Below are positions 11,601 to 24,790 of a stretch of DNA of 64,000 bases, one piece after another; the first letter of the stretch is position 1; each line of letters opens with the position of its first letter. The position numbers and the translations under genes are program-made. Location: contig JAYKKI010000091.1 of assembly GCA_039881145.1 (NCBI GenBank), positions 2,470,001 to 2,534,000 of the forward strand, read 5' to 3'. The stretch comes from Druceiella hillmani. Its lineage: Eukaryota > Arthropoda > Insecta > Lepidoptera > Hepialidae. The notes beneath the pieces were generated by a model that was not told the DNA's origin, did no database searches, and saw only the letters and a program-made list of their open reading frames with translations.

Positions 11601-14600
11601 AAAACGAATTTTCTTTTTATTATTTTAATAGTCCTAATTCAAAAATTATAAAGCACTATGCGACCTATCCGACAGAATGCATCTATTCTCTACTACAATA
11701 TATTACAAAGAAAAATCCTACAGTAGAATAAACTCTTTCGGGTTCAACATATGTTAGCAGGATACAAATCAAGTACTTGTCGGCTTCATGCAGGTATCGT
11801 CCTCCACATACTTTGCTGACATATATAGCGCTCAAAAATCCAGCAAGGACTAAATTTGCAGCTGTAACAAAGTGCTTTCCTGTTTTTTTATATTCTTTGC
11901 CTAACTCCTATTTAAGTTATTCTGCCACACTCAAGTGTTTTACTATATATATATATATATATATATATGTATTGACCTACCTGAGTGCTTTGGAAGAAAT
12001 ACAAACATTATGTAGCATTTTTTAAATTCCAATATTAAATTCAGTTTTAAAGTATAACTTCGGAATTGAAAAATTATTAGAATTACTACGATACGTCGAA
12101 GTTAAAAAGTTTTGGGATTCCGGAGTGGAAGCCCTATTTTACATATTTAAAATATACTTACCAATATCTTTACAAATATTGTTTTTCTTAACTATAATCA
12201 AATTTATCGATAAACACTGAAGTTATCAAACAAATGTCAGTGAGTATATATCTATATTTACGATAGTAATTAGATATGTATATGTATGTAGCTATTTAAT
12301 TTTATTTTAAATAGGAAATATTAAACACAATAACAGATATTAACTTATACAGATTTCCTACTATAATCAATATTACATTTTGTCGATTTAATCGGTGTTA
12401 ATATAATATTTTATCAACTACAACAGCGCTTACTTTAAATTTGAAAATCAAAAATATGTTATAATTTATACAAGCACATAATGAATAAATCATAAATCAT
12501 AAATCTCAGTGAAAACGTAAACTCGAGAAAAAGAAACAAATTTTTCAAAACAATTTCTGCACAAATGATATAATTACACTGAAACAGGGCAATGTGAAAT
12601 ATTTGAAAAATCTCCTGAAATAAAACAAAAATTCCAACAAACACAAAAAAACGGAGTATTCCGCGTGAAGGTTAAATATTAACATAAAAATATCCCGCGA
12701 GCGAAAGCGGCTGGAGTTTAAACGCACCGGTTACATAGATAAGGGTGAATCGGGCAAAAAAATTATCCCTCGCACTACAGAAGCCCTATACTGGTAAGGG
12801 TGCCCTCTATGTTCTGTCTAAATGCCACCAAAAATATACATGACGTTCGAAAATTGCAGCCAATTTATATACAAATTACGCTACGGTACGCTTACGGTTT
12901 AAACTACGAACAGATTAAAATAAAAAGAAAAACGAAAATATTGCCGCAAGCTATAATTGCGTATTCGTAATTTTATCATTATTACATAAATGTTCTTAAA
13001 GTACCTAAATCATTTAAATAATGAGTGAGTGAAAGACTTATAAAGGACTCTGCAACTAAATATCGCTCTTGAATTTAAAAGCCTCTATAAATAATCATTG
13101 GGATAAGATCGAGCTATTTGAAACTCCTACATTTTTTTATGTGATTTAAAATTTAATCACTCTTTTCCTTCTCTTTATGTATATGTCACAATGTTAAATA
13201 CAGCTAAATTGGCCATGATTACACTCAAACAGGTAAATTCCAACTCGATAGCCGGTCAGCATCGCGCGTACCATTATCTCTGTTCAAAGGTTTTGAGGGA
13301 TCTTCGATGAAGGTGAGAACATGATGACCTAAACGAAGCTATACATAAACTCGGTCTTTCCAGTTTTTTACGGAACAGTACATCGCGTTCCTCCTCGTGA
13401 TGTTGCGATTATTTAAAAATCTATTTCGTAAAAATAAATTCATTTTCTTTACAAATATATTTAATGTTTATGAATATTCACAATAAGCGATAAATATCTC
13501 ATAATGATCAATCTATTTAAGAAATGTAAAACAAAAAAACAATCGTTTAAAATGTAATATAGTTGGTGAAGCATAAAAAGCAAAGGTGTTGTGAAAGAAA
13601 TATACAAGAGTATATTCATTTCCATTTTTGAAAGACCTATTTTTTTACTTTATGAGCGAATAATTTAATGAATTATCAGACATCAGATATTATTACTGAA
13701 TAAACTCAAGTCAGTAAGTGTATTATGAATTATTATAACGTTTGCATTGCGGACTTAAATTATCCACATTATTTAACGTGTAGTGAAAAACAATCAGCTT
13801 AAAATGGTATAAATTTCTGTTTATAGTACCATAGAATTATTTTTACAAAGGAACTTGCTTTGACACAGTATATTCCAAAAGACAAAAGGTAGGCTAAATT
13901 TTCAATACAAATCGGTCCAGGAGTCTTGACGTGATACTCGAGCAAACAAATTAACAGAAAAAACCATAATAGCATGTGCCACAATTTTTTTCAAAAATAT
14001 GTACATTGTAGATTTAACTTGCGATGTATTCCAAAGTGTATCGGGGCATATGTAAGCGAATGTTTTTTTTTAATATTCTTTATTTGTGATCGAGATAATT
14101 TTAAGATTGCGGCTCTTAATATTGTTAATTTTTATGAAAAAAAATTATAAAAAATAAAATGAAAATATTTCCAAAAAAATCTATCTAATCTAATCTAATG
14201 TAAAAAAAACATATCTTAATCTTGTCCCAAAGTAGTTTTAGTAGTTTTGAGAAGAAAATATTAATACTGGAGGAAAATTCCGACGCAAAAATAAAATGTA
14301 CATACCCCAGAGGCAAGCTAGAATATTAAAATTCTCGTATCTATTTAGATAGAAAATAATAGCGTTTGTATGTCGGGCATTAGAGCTAACGTTTCTCGTG
14401 TGGAAACTTGTTTACTGCTTTTTAATTGTAGCCTTATACATGATGTGCTGAAACTGATATATTTTTAAACTTGCTCATTGTGAGATTTAACGACCATAAG
14501 CGTATCACAACCACAACCCCGTCACTAAGTTTTTTAAAAATATTCAACATGCAAAGTCCCCTTCACTCCTTGAACGATTTACTACGAAAGATTTAATTTT

Positions 14601-14957
14601 CATTAACAAGAGCGATGATGAGAATAAATAAAAGTCCATCTAATTGGATAAGTATCTTCTCAATAAACAGGTAGCGATCGAACAAAAAATATTTTAAATA
14701 TTTGTTGTTCGATTCATTTCGTTCTGTATAATATCAACATAAATAGTACAGATTGTTTACTTCAATTTGTTTTCTTACTTGACTCTTTCATTTTTTATCC
14801 AAACGTAACACAATTTTTAACAGAAATCAGGAACTATGAAATTGCATTAAAGCTTGTGAGAGAACTTGTTTTTTTTTCAATGATTTTAGACTATTTAACT
14901 AATAATTGTGAATCGTATATTCACGAAGTACCAAACCAGACTAGCTTGTGAATATAA
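11601..14957. other. Noncoding intron sequence
   Basis: No gene or recognisable transposon. It contains a short (AT)n run at 11944-11969, small GC-rich patches at about 12655-12810 and 13230-13400, and many A/T homopolymers. An imperfect foldback with arms ATCGAACAA lies at about 14677-14713. Confidence 0.3.
11944..11969. repeat. (AT)n microsatellite
   Basis: About 13 AT dinucleotides in a row, ending in TGTATTG. Confidence 0.9.
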
Positions 14958-14959
14958 TA

Positions 14960-15900
14960 TTAGGTTGGCAACTAATAAAACCACAATTTGTTCTATTAAT
15001 TTTTGTGATTATATAGAAACTCCCGAACATATTTGCGAGATATATAAAGAGCACTAGCAATAAGGATGATATATTAAGGCACTCGATCTTCTGTTCAGTC
15101 AGCAACCGAGTTTTAGCGAGTAAAGAACAAAATATGGAAATTTCACAAAGAGAACTTGGAGCCAAGAGAATGGAATTCATTAAGTATGAACTTAATGAAT
15201 TCCACTCAGGGTGAAACACGAACGAACCGACTCGCTATATATACACAATGCTAGGGGAAAGTATACTCTTTTATGACACAGCCGAGCATTGATTCAAAGA
15301 ATGAAATGAGATATAATCATAATAATTATAATCGATTTATCCGATCATAATGACCTTGGATAAGAATAATTATCCTCATCCGAAGCGTTGTAAAACTCTA
15401 CTGGAAGAGATCCCTGGTTATTTCGCTTTATTGCTGCATCAGAAAAAAATATAATTCATGTTTTGGAGAACAAGTGGAAGTAGTTTGTTTGGCTACCGTA
15501 CTGGTTAATACCTTTAAACGTCAGAAAAGAACTGACGTGTGCACGGAATTATAGGGTTCTCTTCGTGACGCGTTAAAACATATTTTCACTTGGATGAACT
15601 ATGCTTCTTCTCCCGCCATACTTTTTGAACTTTTCGCCCTCCAACTATTGTTGTTTCTCTCGCTATCTGATGATCACATGATAAAAAATCTATTGATTTC
15701 AAGCAACTTAAGAATGAACCAACCCAATTCTTTGACCCAGATTCAAAGAATTATATAAGGAAAACACGTTATCTGCCATACACCCAGCGATAAGTGATAC
15801 ATAATGACAGTGCGTATATTAATGACCTTTGATTTTATTGATTGCATATAAATAATGAAATAACTTTCTGAATCAGTGTAGCGGGTAGCCATCAACCTAA
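14960..15900 (+). mobile_element. Mariner-family DNA transposon, deleted copy
   Basis: The left end TTAGGTTGGCAACTAATAAA and the right end, which reads TTAGGTTGATGGCTACCC when reverse-complemented, are mariner-type inverted termini. They are flanked by the expected TA duplication (14958-14959 and 15901-15902). At 941 bp it is shorter than the usual 1.3 kb. Near the right end the plus strand reads FFDPDSKNYIRKTRYLP, matching the C-terminal pattern of mariner transposases (FY-x-x-GI-x-x-LP). Upstream fragments around 15360-15600 are frame-broken, and the catalytic region is not intact. It carries a 15-bp-arm foldback at 15171-15204. It is non-functional. Confidence 0.85.
15171..15204. repeat. 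Short perfect foldback inside the mariner copy
   Basis: Arms TGGAATTCATTAAGT and its exact reverse complement are separated by ATGA. Confidence 0.9.
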
Positions 15901-15902
15901 TA

Positions 15903-16257
15903 TTTAAAACGAAGACGATCAAAGAATTATTCAAAGTAAAAAAAAATATAAAATTACCAATAAATTATTGACACTAATGAATCATTACTTTAAAAGGGAC
16001 AATGATGTTATGTATCTGTGTTAATAGTGCAAGACAGACATTAACGCAGCCATGTTTTGTGCATTGGCAGGAAAATAAAATTAATAAATAATTACATTTT
16101 TTTCACATATTGTTCTTTACTACGAAACAAAATGACAAAAATAGACGCCACATATCGATTGTTCAGTTCGATATTTGATTTCTATGACTGGTTATAAGTG
16201 ACGTTTTGTATAAGACCCCGAATAATACTAGAAAAAAAGTAATATTGTAGTACTTAC
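15903..16257 (-). other. Furin intron immediately downstream of the catalytic exon
   Basis: In gene orientation this begins with the donor GTAAGTA (complement at 16251-16257) that ends the catalytic exon. The rest is AT-rich and shows nothing else recognisable. Confidence 0.6.
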
Positions 16258-16386
16258 ATAGTTCGCAACGAGATCCGGGTGATCTGTTTCGAGGCCGTCG
16301 TCAAGGATGGTGACCACAACGCCGCGCCCCGTCACTCCCTCACGCCACGCCGGGATCACGTTCATATCCAGTCCGGGACCACGATT
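16258..16386 (-). CDS. Furin-like proprotein convertase, exon encoding the start of the catalytic domain
   Basis: A 129-bp (43-codon) exon preceded by an acceptor ending TATTGCAG and followed by the donor GTAAGTAC, phase 0 at both ends. The frame reads [14 protein letters not shown], then [20 protein letters not shown] and [14 protein letters not shown] is the catalytic-Asp motif of kexin/furin subtilases (first Asp, residue 29 of the exon); [10 protein letters not shown] is the conserved lead-in. Furins cleave secretory precursors after dibasic R-x-K/R-R sites in the trans-Golgi. Insects have two furin genes (Fur1, Fur2), and I cannot say which this is. The exon is far more GC-rich than its surroundings. 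It is an internal exon: the His and Ser of the triad must be encoded below position 1 of the window. An intact frame and good splice sites argue for a live gene. Confidence 0.95.
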
Positions 16387-16739
16387 CTGCAATAATATGT
16401 TAATATGCTTACAAAAACTTGCAGCACGTGGTTTATTTGCACAGGACTTCTTAATACGAGCACAAGAGATTAAATTGAATGTTCGTACTTAAGGCAAAAT
16501 TTAGCATCATTTGGTTTTGAAGAAGCAAAAACAATCTCCTATATTTTGTACTTCGAAGGTAAAAAAAATATTTGTATTTGTTTATAGATGTATTCAATAT
16601 ATTGCCACGAAATCTCATTTTAGTGGGAAAGATATTGGTACAGAACAAGGTCTCATCCTAGTCTAAGTAGGTTCTCATTTCTCTATATTGCTATTTATTG
16701 GCCGTGTACGGACTACAGAGTGGGGGTAACGAAATCCGG

Positions 16740-19700
16740 ACATAAAAAATCAACGCATTTTTAAAAAAAATAGGTGTCGGTCGCAATTGTTTTATTACGA
16801 AAAATTAATTAAATAATAAAAATCCTCACAATAATACCTCCGTTTTTTGTATTGCAAATTTGTTTCATTAATTTTTCTTTAAATTTATAATTAGGATATA
16901 ATTTTAAAAAGATGATGTCCACCTAAATTAACAAAAACCTTCAATTCGATTAACCTTAAAAATTAATTATTACATCTTTAGTTTATGGTTTTTTTCCATT
17001 GTGAGTAATTTCTTTAAATCTATTTTTATAATAAAAATTGAAAATTATATAAAAAAAATAAATGCATAGCTGCCATAAAATCAATTCTTTCTGACATTGT
17101 TTGTGGTATAATATAGATAAATACAGTGAGTATTGTACTCGTTGGGAGAAAACAAAAGGATATTTTATTTTCAGGGTACGGATAACTAAAATCTTGTTAT
17201 TATTCGTTAAAACACTACTTTACAATAAATAACAACACAAACAATCTAATATAACTTGACACGATTTTCTCGAAAACTTACTAATACTTACATTCTTCGA
17301 AAAAAAAACAAAGGAACTTTGAGACATAGTTAGGAACACAATATAAGGAAAAAATGTATTTATGTAATATAAGTCACAGTTGACGTCTTTCGATATTTTT
17401 ATATTATTCACGTAAACATTTACCAGAGCCGTCATTTGAAGCGCATTAATAAAATTGAGGCACCTTTACAGCTGCGAACGCTAGACGGCGCTGACGACAC
17501 GCACTCAGCCAATAGCTAAATCATATTTTTACACCATCATCAAATACGAATTATATAGATTTTCTTGTAATGTTTTTGTCATGCATATCTCTACTGTATA
17601 GTTCTGTTTTACGTTTCCATTTTGTAACATACGTCTATAACTCGTCGCAAATATGCTCTCCAGTAATTTCACTTCTACAGCTTTTATGTGGTTTTAATTT
17701 TTTTGGCATAACATGTTTCGCTTTCGTGCACTTATTTGATAAAACAACGCTACTGTATTAAATTCAGCGCGTTTCGTTCACATTCTGTATTTATTGTCTA
17801 CATTTGTTATCATAACTTTCATACAATCCACTACAACTGCAGGTTATTTTATATTTTCTTTCGACGTTTCAACACCTATCTGTATTCATCCTTCGCATTT
17901 GAACGCATAAATTTGATATTGTATTTTAGAATTATTTAAGTTATAAATTCGCTACCATCACTTTTAATATATATTATTCACTAACATTCGCATAATAGAA
18001 TATTTCAAAGTGACGTAATTTAATACACTTCGTCCTCCCCATTTATTGTTACGTATTCCTTCCTTTTTCGTAACTCCTTATTTTCTAGATTATCAACTTA
18101 CATCTTTCCCGGCTTTCTATATTTTCTTTATTATAGAGATAGTCTAACAATTGTCTAAATATATAATCTATTTTCGCAGTCGTCTTTATTCGATACGACA
18201 ATGTGATAAAAATATATAATAATGTAACCATGTTATATAAAATATACGTACTTCGATACTAAATTCTTATCAAAGCGTAAATTCGCAATCATGACTAAAA
18301 ATTGGTTTAGAGTAAGAAAATTCACAAAACGCATTAGTCACTTTAATAATTCAATTCAACGTACGCGATAAATATGTTCTAATTACCCCATACATAATAG
18401 TCCACTCGTCCTGCTCAATATACCGAACGCCACAAATGCATTTAATTTACCTTTAGTAATGCATTTGCAGCCACCGCCCCAACACGTGAAGCTTGCGCAC
18501 GTACATCTACGTGAAATTATAACTCGATAGCACAGAACGAGTAGCAGAGTATACGGAAACGAAGGTGAAATCACGGCGTTGATAAACATTGGAGCGGTGT
18601 CACGTTACCAGCTCGAGGGGCCCATAACGGTGTGATGCATTTATAAGGTCGGTTTTCTGATAACGTTTGAAGCTCGTACCCTTCATTAAAAATAGCTATA
18701 AATTGGAATTTCGAGCGAAAAGTGTCAAATGTTTATTACGGAAATATTAGGGGGCAATTGTTCTGATTTTGTGAACTCTGATATATGAATTATTGATAAA
18801 CAGCAATAAAGCGTATTAGACAAATTATTATATTAAAAATTTATATCTATTTTATTAAAAACGATCCCAAAAACAGAGATTTTCGCCAGTTTTGAAGTCC
18901 AAAAAGAATTGAATTATCGTATAAATAGTACCTTATATGAAATATGAAACCAAAAACATCTAAGTTGAGCATTGGAACAGTTTTTGAGATATGACCCGTC
19001 AAAGTTGTCGAGAATAAACTATGCGTCGTACGGCTGTTTTTAAAGGATAGCTCAAGTCAAGAGCGTAAAATCAACTCACTACCTGGCACATATATTTTTT
19101 TTATATTTTAAATTCATTCCGTCATTTAAGTTTATATAATATTACAAAAATTGTACTCCTGTTATTTTGTAAAAATTGTACTGTGTTTAAATAAAACTAT
19201 TAAAACTTATGATTTAGTTCAATATTTAGCAAGAAAAAACTAATCGGCGAGTCGGTACCATGCCCATTTCGAACAGCCATATTGGACGCGCCAACATTAT
19301 CCAAAAGGACAAAAATATCAAATATTCTGATACAAAGTCATTCACAAAATTGGATATTAGAAATACCAAGAACATTTGTAGTTTTACTTGTGCGTGAGTT
19401 ATAATCTAGACTTCGAATGGTTATATTCTTGAAACCATTCCTCTGCTTACTTTGAAATTTTTTGAAGTTATTATTTCATCGTAAAATAATATTTAGATCA
19501 ATATTTGATAGAAAATGTTGATTTCCAAAATGGCGATTTTTAACGTCAAAACAAATTATAAATTTTTCGGAATTCACTGTGACGGATTCACATTCGAATC
19601 GAATCTCCATATTTTTATGAATATAGTTTCTGACTGTACGTTGTTCTTTATAGTCTTTCCACTTCAGATTTAAAAACTACCGAAGCAATTTTAAAAGACT

Positions 19701-21599
19701 TTTTATTGTTACACAGATTGCATTTTCAGAAATTTCGTTATAGAAATTGTATGGGAGCGAATAAAGCTGCTTACCGAAGATTACTGCGTAACCGCTGATA
19801 ACGTAGCGATATAGAAAGAAAAACGAACAAAAATAACAAGGTCAGCACTCCTGCAGTAGCAATTCGATCCAGTTACACAAAACACATAAGGACAGTGAAA
19901 AACGTAAATTAAAATTGTGAAGAAATACAAACGTGCCTTATAATGATTTTATCAAAAAAATAAAACTTCAAAGATTGACAAAAATAGCTTAGATTAAAGA
20001 ATTTTAAAAAATAAACAGTGTTTTCCGTAATCGTTAGGAGCAAAAAGGGCTTTATCAGCAAAGGTAATTGTTTACTCAGTCATATAAAAGTAAATATAAA
20101 AGATTAATAAATTAATTATGTAATAGCTTTGGAGGGCCATTGTAATGACTAAAAATTCACGCATATTTTAAATAAATTTGTGTAATATAGAATATCATTA
20201 TTTTAAACGTATTTTAACTTTAAAATAGTTTTATATTTGATTTAATTTTTAGTTTAATCTTATATTCACACCAAAAATAATAATATGAAATCTGAAGGTG
20301 TATCTTAACCAATATATGCGTAAACTATTTAATGTATCTAAACGAATAATAGTTAAGAATTTTTTTTAAATTCCCCGACAATAGAGAAAAACTTTAAAAA
20401 GTATGAAACAAGTTGATGTTTTATTAACGTATGATAAGCTGCTATAGTGATTCGATATCGAAAGCTTATATCTTCGACAGTGTCCATTTTTATGCAAGTG
20501 GCATTATCGCCGGAGCTGCCCTACTAATAAAAGTCGTGAAGCAGCGACTGCAAGAAAACCTCGGTGACACCCTTTCTCTTCCGAGAATAAAAAAAATCAA
20601 CTTTCTAAATGTGATTAAATTTAGCAGAATTTATACATAGATAAAATTTCATTATATTAAATGAAGGACGAATAATGAAGGATGCTTTATAAGGAAACAA
20701 AAAATTAGAAAGTACGATTTGTGTTTTATATTCGAATTGTATCAAACAGAAAAATATTCTTGTGTTACTTTAGTCGTACACAGTCATTATTGCAGTCCGA
20801 TTTGTCTTTGCTCTAATCGCATTATTGTAGAGTTTCTCATAAATTCAAGTCTTCTAAACTAATTAAAAAAAACGTTTGTTTCTTTGTAAATATTATTTAA
20901 TAAAATATATAAAGCCTCTTTAGTCCTTGATGAATGTTATATTAACGGTAATGAACCCTTAGGAAGCGTTGACGGAAAACAGGCAATAGCACGGGCACAT
21001 ATATTCTTTATGTTTTGGCCAAACTATAAAAGATGCGAGAATATAATAAATGTAACATTTGATAGTTACAGAGAGTCATAGAGAACATTTAATAAAGACA
21101 ATTTTTTTCTACTCATCCCTTACAAACGCACAATGTACATTGTGCAAAAGTTATATGGTAATCATTTCAATATTCGGAAGAGGAGCTTATATTAATATTA
21201 AACTGTTTGTATATCTATTATAACTATAGTTAATTTAACTATCTATATTGGTAAACCCGAATTTAAACACGTGGATTTAATTATAAATTAAAACCATTGA
21301 AAAATTGAAACCTAAAACCATTTAACGTTATTTAATAAGACTTTTATAGACATATTCTTCGATTTCTGAAAATATCGTAGGCTAAAACTACACTCCTTGG
21401 CAAAACAAAACGAGCACTTACGAGCAGGTTAAATAAAAGTGAAAGGAAATAAAACTATAAGCAACAAAATAGAAAAATAAATATTTATTAAGAGTAGACT
21501 ACTTTTAGCTGTAAATAAGACTTTCTTAATTTGTTTTTTTTTATATTGTTTTGAAATTACTCATTTCAACAAAAAAAGGGAACCTTCAAATGGCAATAT
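16740..21599. other. Intronic sequence without recognisable genes
   Basis: AT-rich, with no transposon coding seen. A patch at about 17455-17520 (CTGCGAACGCTAGACGGCGCTG) and another at about 18460-18660 (CACGTG, CTCGAGGGGCCC words) are GC-richer and could be conserved noncoding elements; this is not shown. Open frames in this interval are short and compositionally random. Confidence 0.3.
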
Positions 21600-22790
21600 C
21601 CTTCAAATGGCAATATCCTTTATTTATCAAAAGTTACAAAAGAAAGAAAAAAAAATTAATATCGAGTGTGACCTTTTGTCAAAAGGATATTGCAAAAAGA
21701 CCTATTGCAATTCTTTGTCGCATGCCTTGGATGAGGTATTTAATGGTTTCTTGGGGAATACGCTCCCTTTCGGCCGTAATAACTGCTTTTAGCACTCGAG
21801 TATCCTGTAGAGCTAGAAATACAGCTATAATACGCTGCCTTAGAATGTCCCACAGATACTCTATAGGATTGAGGAATACACTTCATATTAGTATTTCTAT
21901 CCCACAGACACTCAATAGGATTGAGGAATAGGACTTCATGCTAGTCTATCTAAACGACGAATCCCGATCTCAATTAGGTAAGCTTCTACTTCACCTATTC
22001 GGTATGCTCGGGCATTATCGTCTATGAAAAAAGCGTCAGTTCTTGTATCGGCTAGAACTGGTTGTGCATGAGGCACGAGGAGTTCGTTAATGTATCATTG
22101 TATATTCAGAGAGCCGTTATCAAACAAACCTCACTCCTTACGAAGTTATGCCTAAAACATAATCTCCGCTATAAGGCGTAACCTCTTCAAAGCATACGTC
22201 TTCATAACACTCTCTAGATCTTCTCAGTACTTTGCGACATCGGTTCTCGCTAAATTAAAAGATTCTAACTTCATTAGAAAACAAAACCCTACTCCACTCC
22301 ACATCGGTCCACGTCGCACAATTTTGGACAAACCTTAACCTTGCAATACGGTGCCCACGGAGTAATTTAGGACCTACCTATATGTCATCTCTGGGTTTAG
22401 TACACCATTCTGGTCTTCTTTTGAGTAAAAAGCTGTCTTGAAATCATTTCTAAGTCCTCTTGTAGAATGACGTATAACAAACCGTTGCGAAAAATAACAC
22501 TGAATACAACCAAGTATGGTACAACGACTTACAACAAACAATTGTTAGGTATCGACCTAACACTGAGTACAGCCTTCATAAAAAACAATCACTATATTAC
22601 GAATGATTATTGCTATGTTTCTCTTAGTACGTTATAAAATTTCTCGTTTTCTGTTGTAAATTTGAATAATTTAACAGCAATATCAATAACTAAAATTACT
22701 TAAACAGTTATATTAAAATAAACAACACAACATCAACCTAAACCTAAAATCTCTTTTTTATAAGATTTCACATGTCTGTAAAGAAAAGTT
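21600..22790 (-). mobile_element. Tc1-like DNA transposon, decayed
   Basis: Read on the minus strand from about 22350 downward: RGHRIARLRFVQNC, ATWTDVEWSRVLFSNEVRIF, where the first acidic catalytic position reads SNE instead of the usual SDE. Then INELLVPHAQPVL, FFIDDNARAYRIGEV (the second catalytic Asp motif QDNAxPH with changes), and NPIEYLWDILRQRI with the third acidic residue, followed by IPQETIKYLIQGMRQR. This is the D-D-E order of Tc1 transposases. A 50-bp imperfect tandem duplication (around 21850-21940) repeats the NPIE segment, and a 17-bp tandem repeat (CCTTCAAATGGCAATAT twice) lies at about 21583-21617. Multiple stops make it inactive. Exact ends and the TA duplication are not resolved. 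Confidence 0.8.
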
Positions 22791-22970
22791 TTAGGTGCCC
22801 ATATTTTTTTTTGCAAAAGGATTATCATAAGCCGCTAGTAGAAATGCTAATCTATACATACAGTAAAATGGTAATAAGATAGAGCTTGCGTGTGTAACAC
22901 GCCGAAACCACTGTTGAATTTTAAAGTAACCTTTTAATTTTGTACTTTAGGGGCTTGGTCAACGTCAGTA

Positions 22971-23078
<108 letters not shown>

Positions 23079-23674
23079 TATATGTATCGTGTTGGGGTGG
23101 TCGTCTGCCTAACACTCTTAATTGCTTCATTGCACCTAATAAACAGGCGTAGACCGTTTTGTCGACATGCCGTCTTTTATTCACAATTATGTCTAAACGT
23201 TGTATTTGTAAAACTTAATTATACAGACAATATACCTACCAGACTTTGGTTTTAACCATATTTGTTTAGGGATTACGAGCTCTATGTTCAAAATTTAGCA
23301 AATTGGGACAATACGTGTTATAAAGAGTATTCTACAGACGTATTAAATAATTTGAAAATAATATAAAGTTGAACATTTAAATATCAATTTCAGTATATAC
23401 GTATTTATTAAACACATTCTTCTCTTAGATTTATTTTTTATTCTTATCAAAGTTTATTCATAACCCTAATTGACGATACCCGAGAAAAAGTGTGCAGTTT
23501 TGTTATTTTCTATATCTTTCGTTTGTTCTTTTTAAATATGTATTATTAAAACGTAAAGTTTTATTGAGTCTCACGCGTTAATAATATATATTTCAAAAGA
23601 AATATTATCTATTTCATTAGTGAATAATTATATTCCTGAACTAATTCTTAAATTTCCTTAATAGTTTATGAAAC

Positions 23675-23733
23675 ATATGTCATGAAAGAGAACATGTATA
23701 CTTTCAAGATATATCATGAAAGAGAATATGTAT
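23675..23733. repeat. Imperfect tandem duplication, 34-bp period
   Basis: ATATGTCATGAAAGAGAACA (23675) and ATATATCATGAAAGAGAATA (23709) are two copies of a 25-base unit 34 bp apart. Confidence 0.75.
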
Positions 23734-24129
23734 TGAATACTATTCTATTATTTCTACTACGGCCGCGATCTCCTTGCGTGCGAAGCAATAAAACTCATTT
23801 CGTATAGTGATTTACATGTCGGCTATGCTTTATCAATAAAAAGAACACCTGGTCAGGAATTCACAGGCTTTCTGCTATTTACTAGTCTATCAAGCCAATT
23901 AAACATAATGACGTCACATTTGCCAGATGTTTAATTATTTTTGTGGTGTAATAATAACAATATTCTGTTAAAAAGTAACGTGATTCAAATTAGTCGGCTC
24001 TCGTAATCAGTGCAGGCGTCTTATTTACTTATTCGTGGAAACTGTTTATGACCTTGCAAGTCTAGGGAGTTGAAAGAGTACCGAGACACGCGCCGAAGAA
24101 TTTATCTTGACTTGGGTTAATCAAAATCA

Positions 24130-24790
24130 TTCACTTAAATGAGCCTGGCTTGATCAAAACGATGAAGTTGGTCAAAATAAAAATATTGGAAAAGGAAGCA
24201 GACTTTTAGTTTAACATGCAGGTTGTGCAAAATATGGATTTTTGCCAGATCATTCTGAAATTAATTTTGACGAGTTCACTGAGTAGTTTCAGCGGTTCCT
24301 GTTGAATTTGAAAGTATCATTACGTATCAGTAATCATTATGTATAATGCCACTTACCACTTTACCACTCGCAGCAAATTAATCAAGCATCTACATCAACA
24401 CTAGTGTAAACAAAATACGAAAACGGCTTGAGGACAATACAATTTCGTACACTAACGCTGAACTAAAAGCAGAACTTTTGCAAAAGCTACATCGGTGTAA
24501 AGCTGAAAAGGTTTATTACTTAAACCAATTGGCAAACCAACATGGTCATAAATTTGTTCGTTGGTTACCTTATTACTGCGGCTATAACCCTAAAGAATTT
24601 GTGTGAGTGAAAGTAAAGGGAGAAGTGGCAGAATAATACATTTAAAATTGCAGATGTAGAGAAATTAATTCATCAGGCCATTGCAAAGGTCTCAAAAGAC
24701 AATTGGGAAAACTGAGTTCGACATGCAGAAGCCCTACGAGACTAAGACTTCCCAAATCACATAATCACACATCCCACAGCCTTTCTTTAC
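24130..24790 (+). pseudogene. IS630/Tc1-related (DDE_3-type) transposase fragment
   Basis: The plus strand reads NIGKGSRLLV and CAKYGFLPDHSEINFDEFTE, a block equivalent to the GKGSR-HAGS-GFLP motif of a transposase family common in insect genomes. It continues in other frames with KIRKRLEDNTISYTNAELKA, LANQHGHKFVRWLPYYCGYN-PKEF, which replaces the usual LPPYHC-x-x-NPIE motif holding the last acidic catalytic residue. It ends with VKGEVAE, FKIADVEKLIHQAIAKVSKD and NWEN-VRHAE. The middle, with the DNAPYHS-type Asp motif, appears deleted or scrambled. Several stops and frameshifts. Element ends not identified. Confidence 0.75.

Noticed and set aside
20431..20640. Short frame with a hydrophobic GIIAGAALLIKVV stretch
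   Set aside because: No flanking splice sites, no similarity recognised, 69 codons only; consistent with chance.
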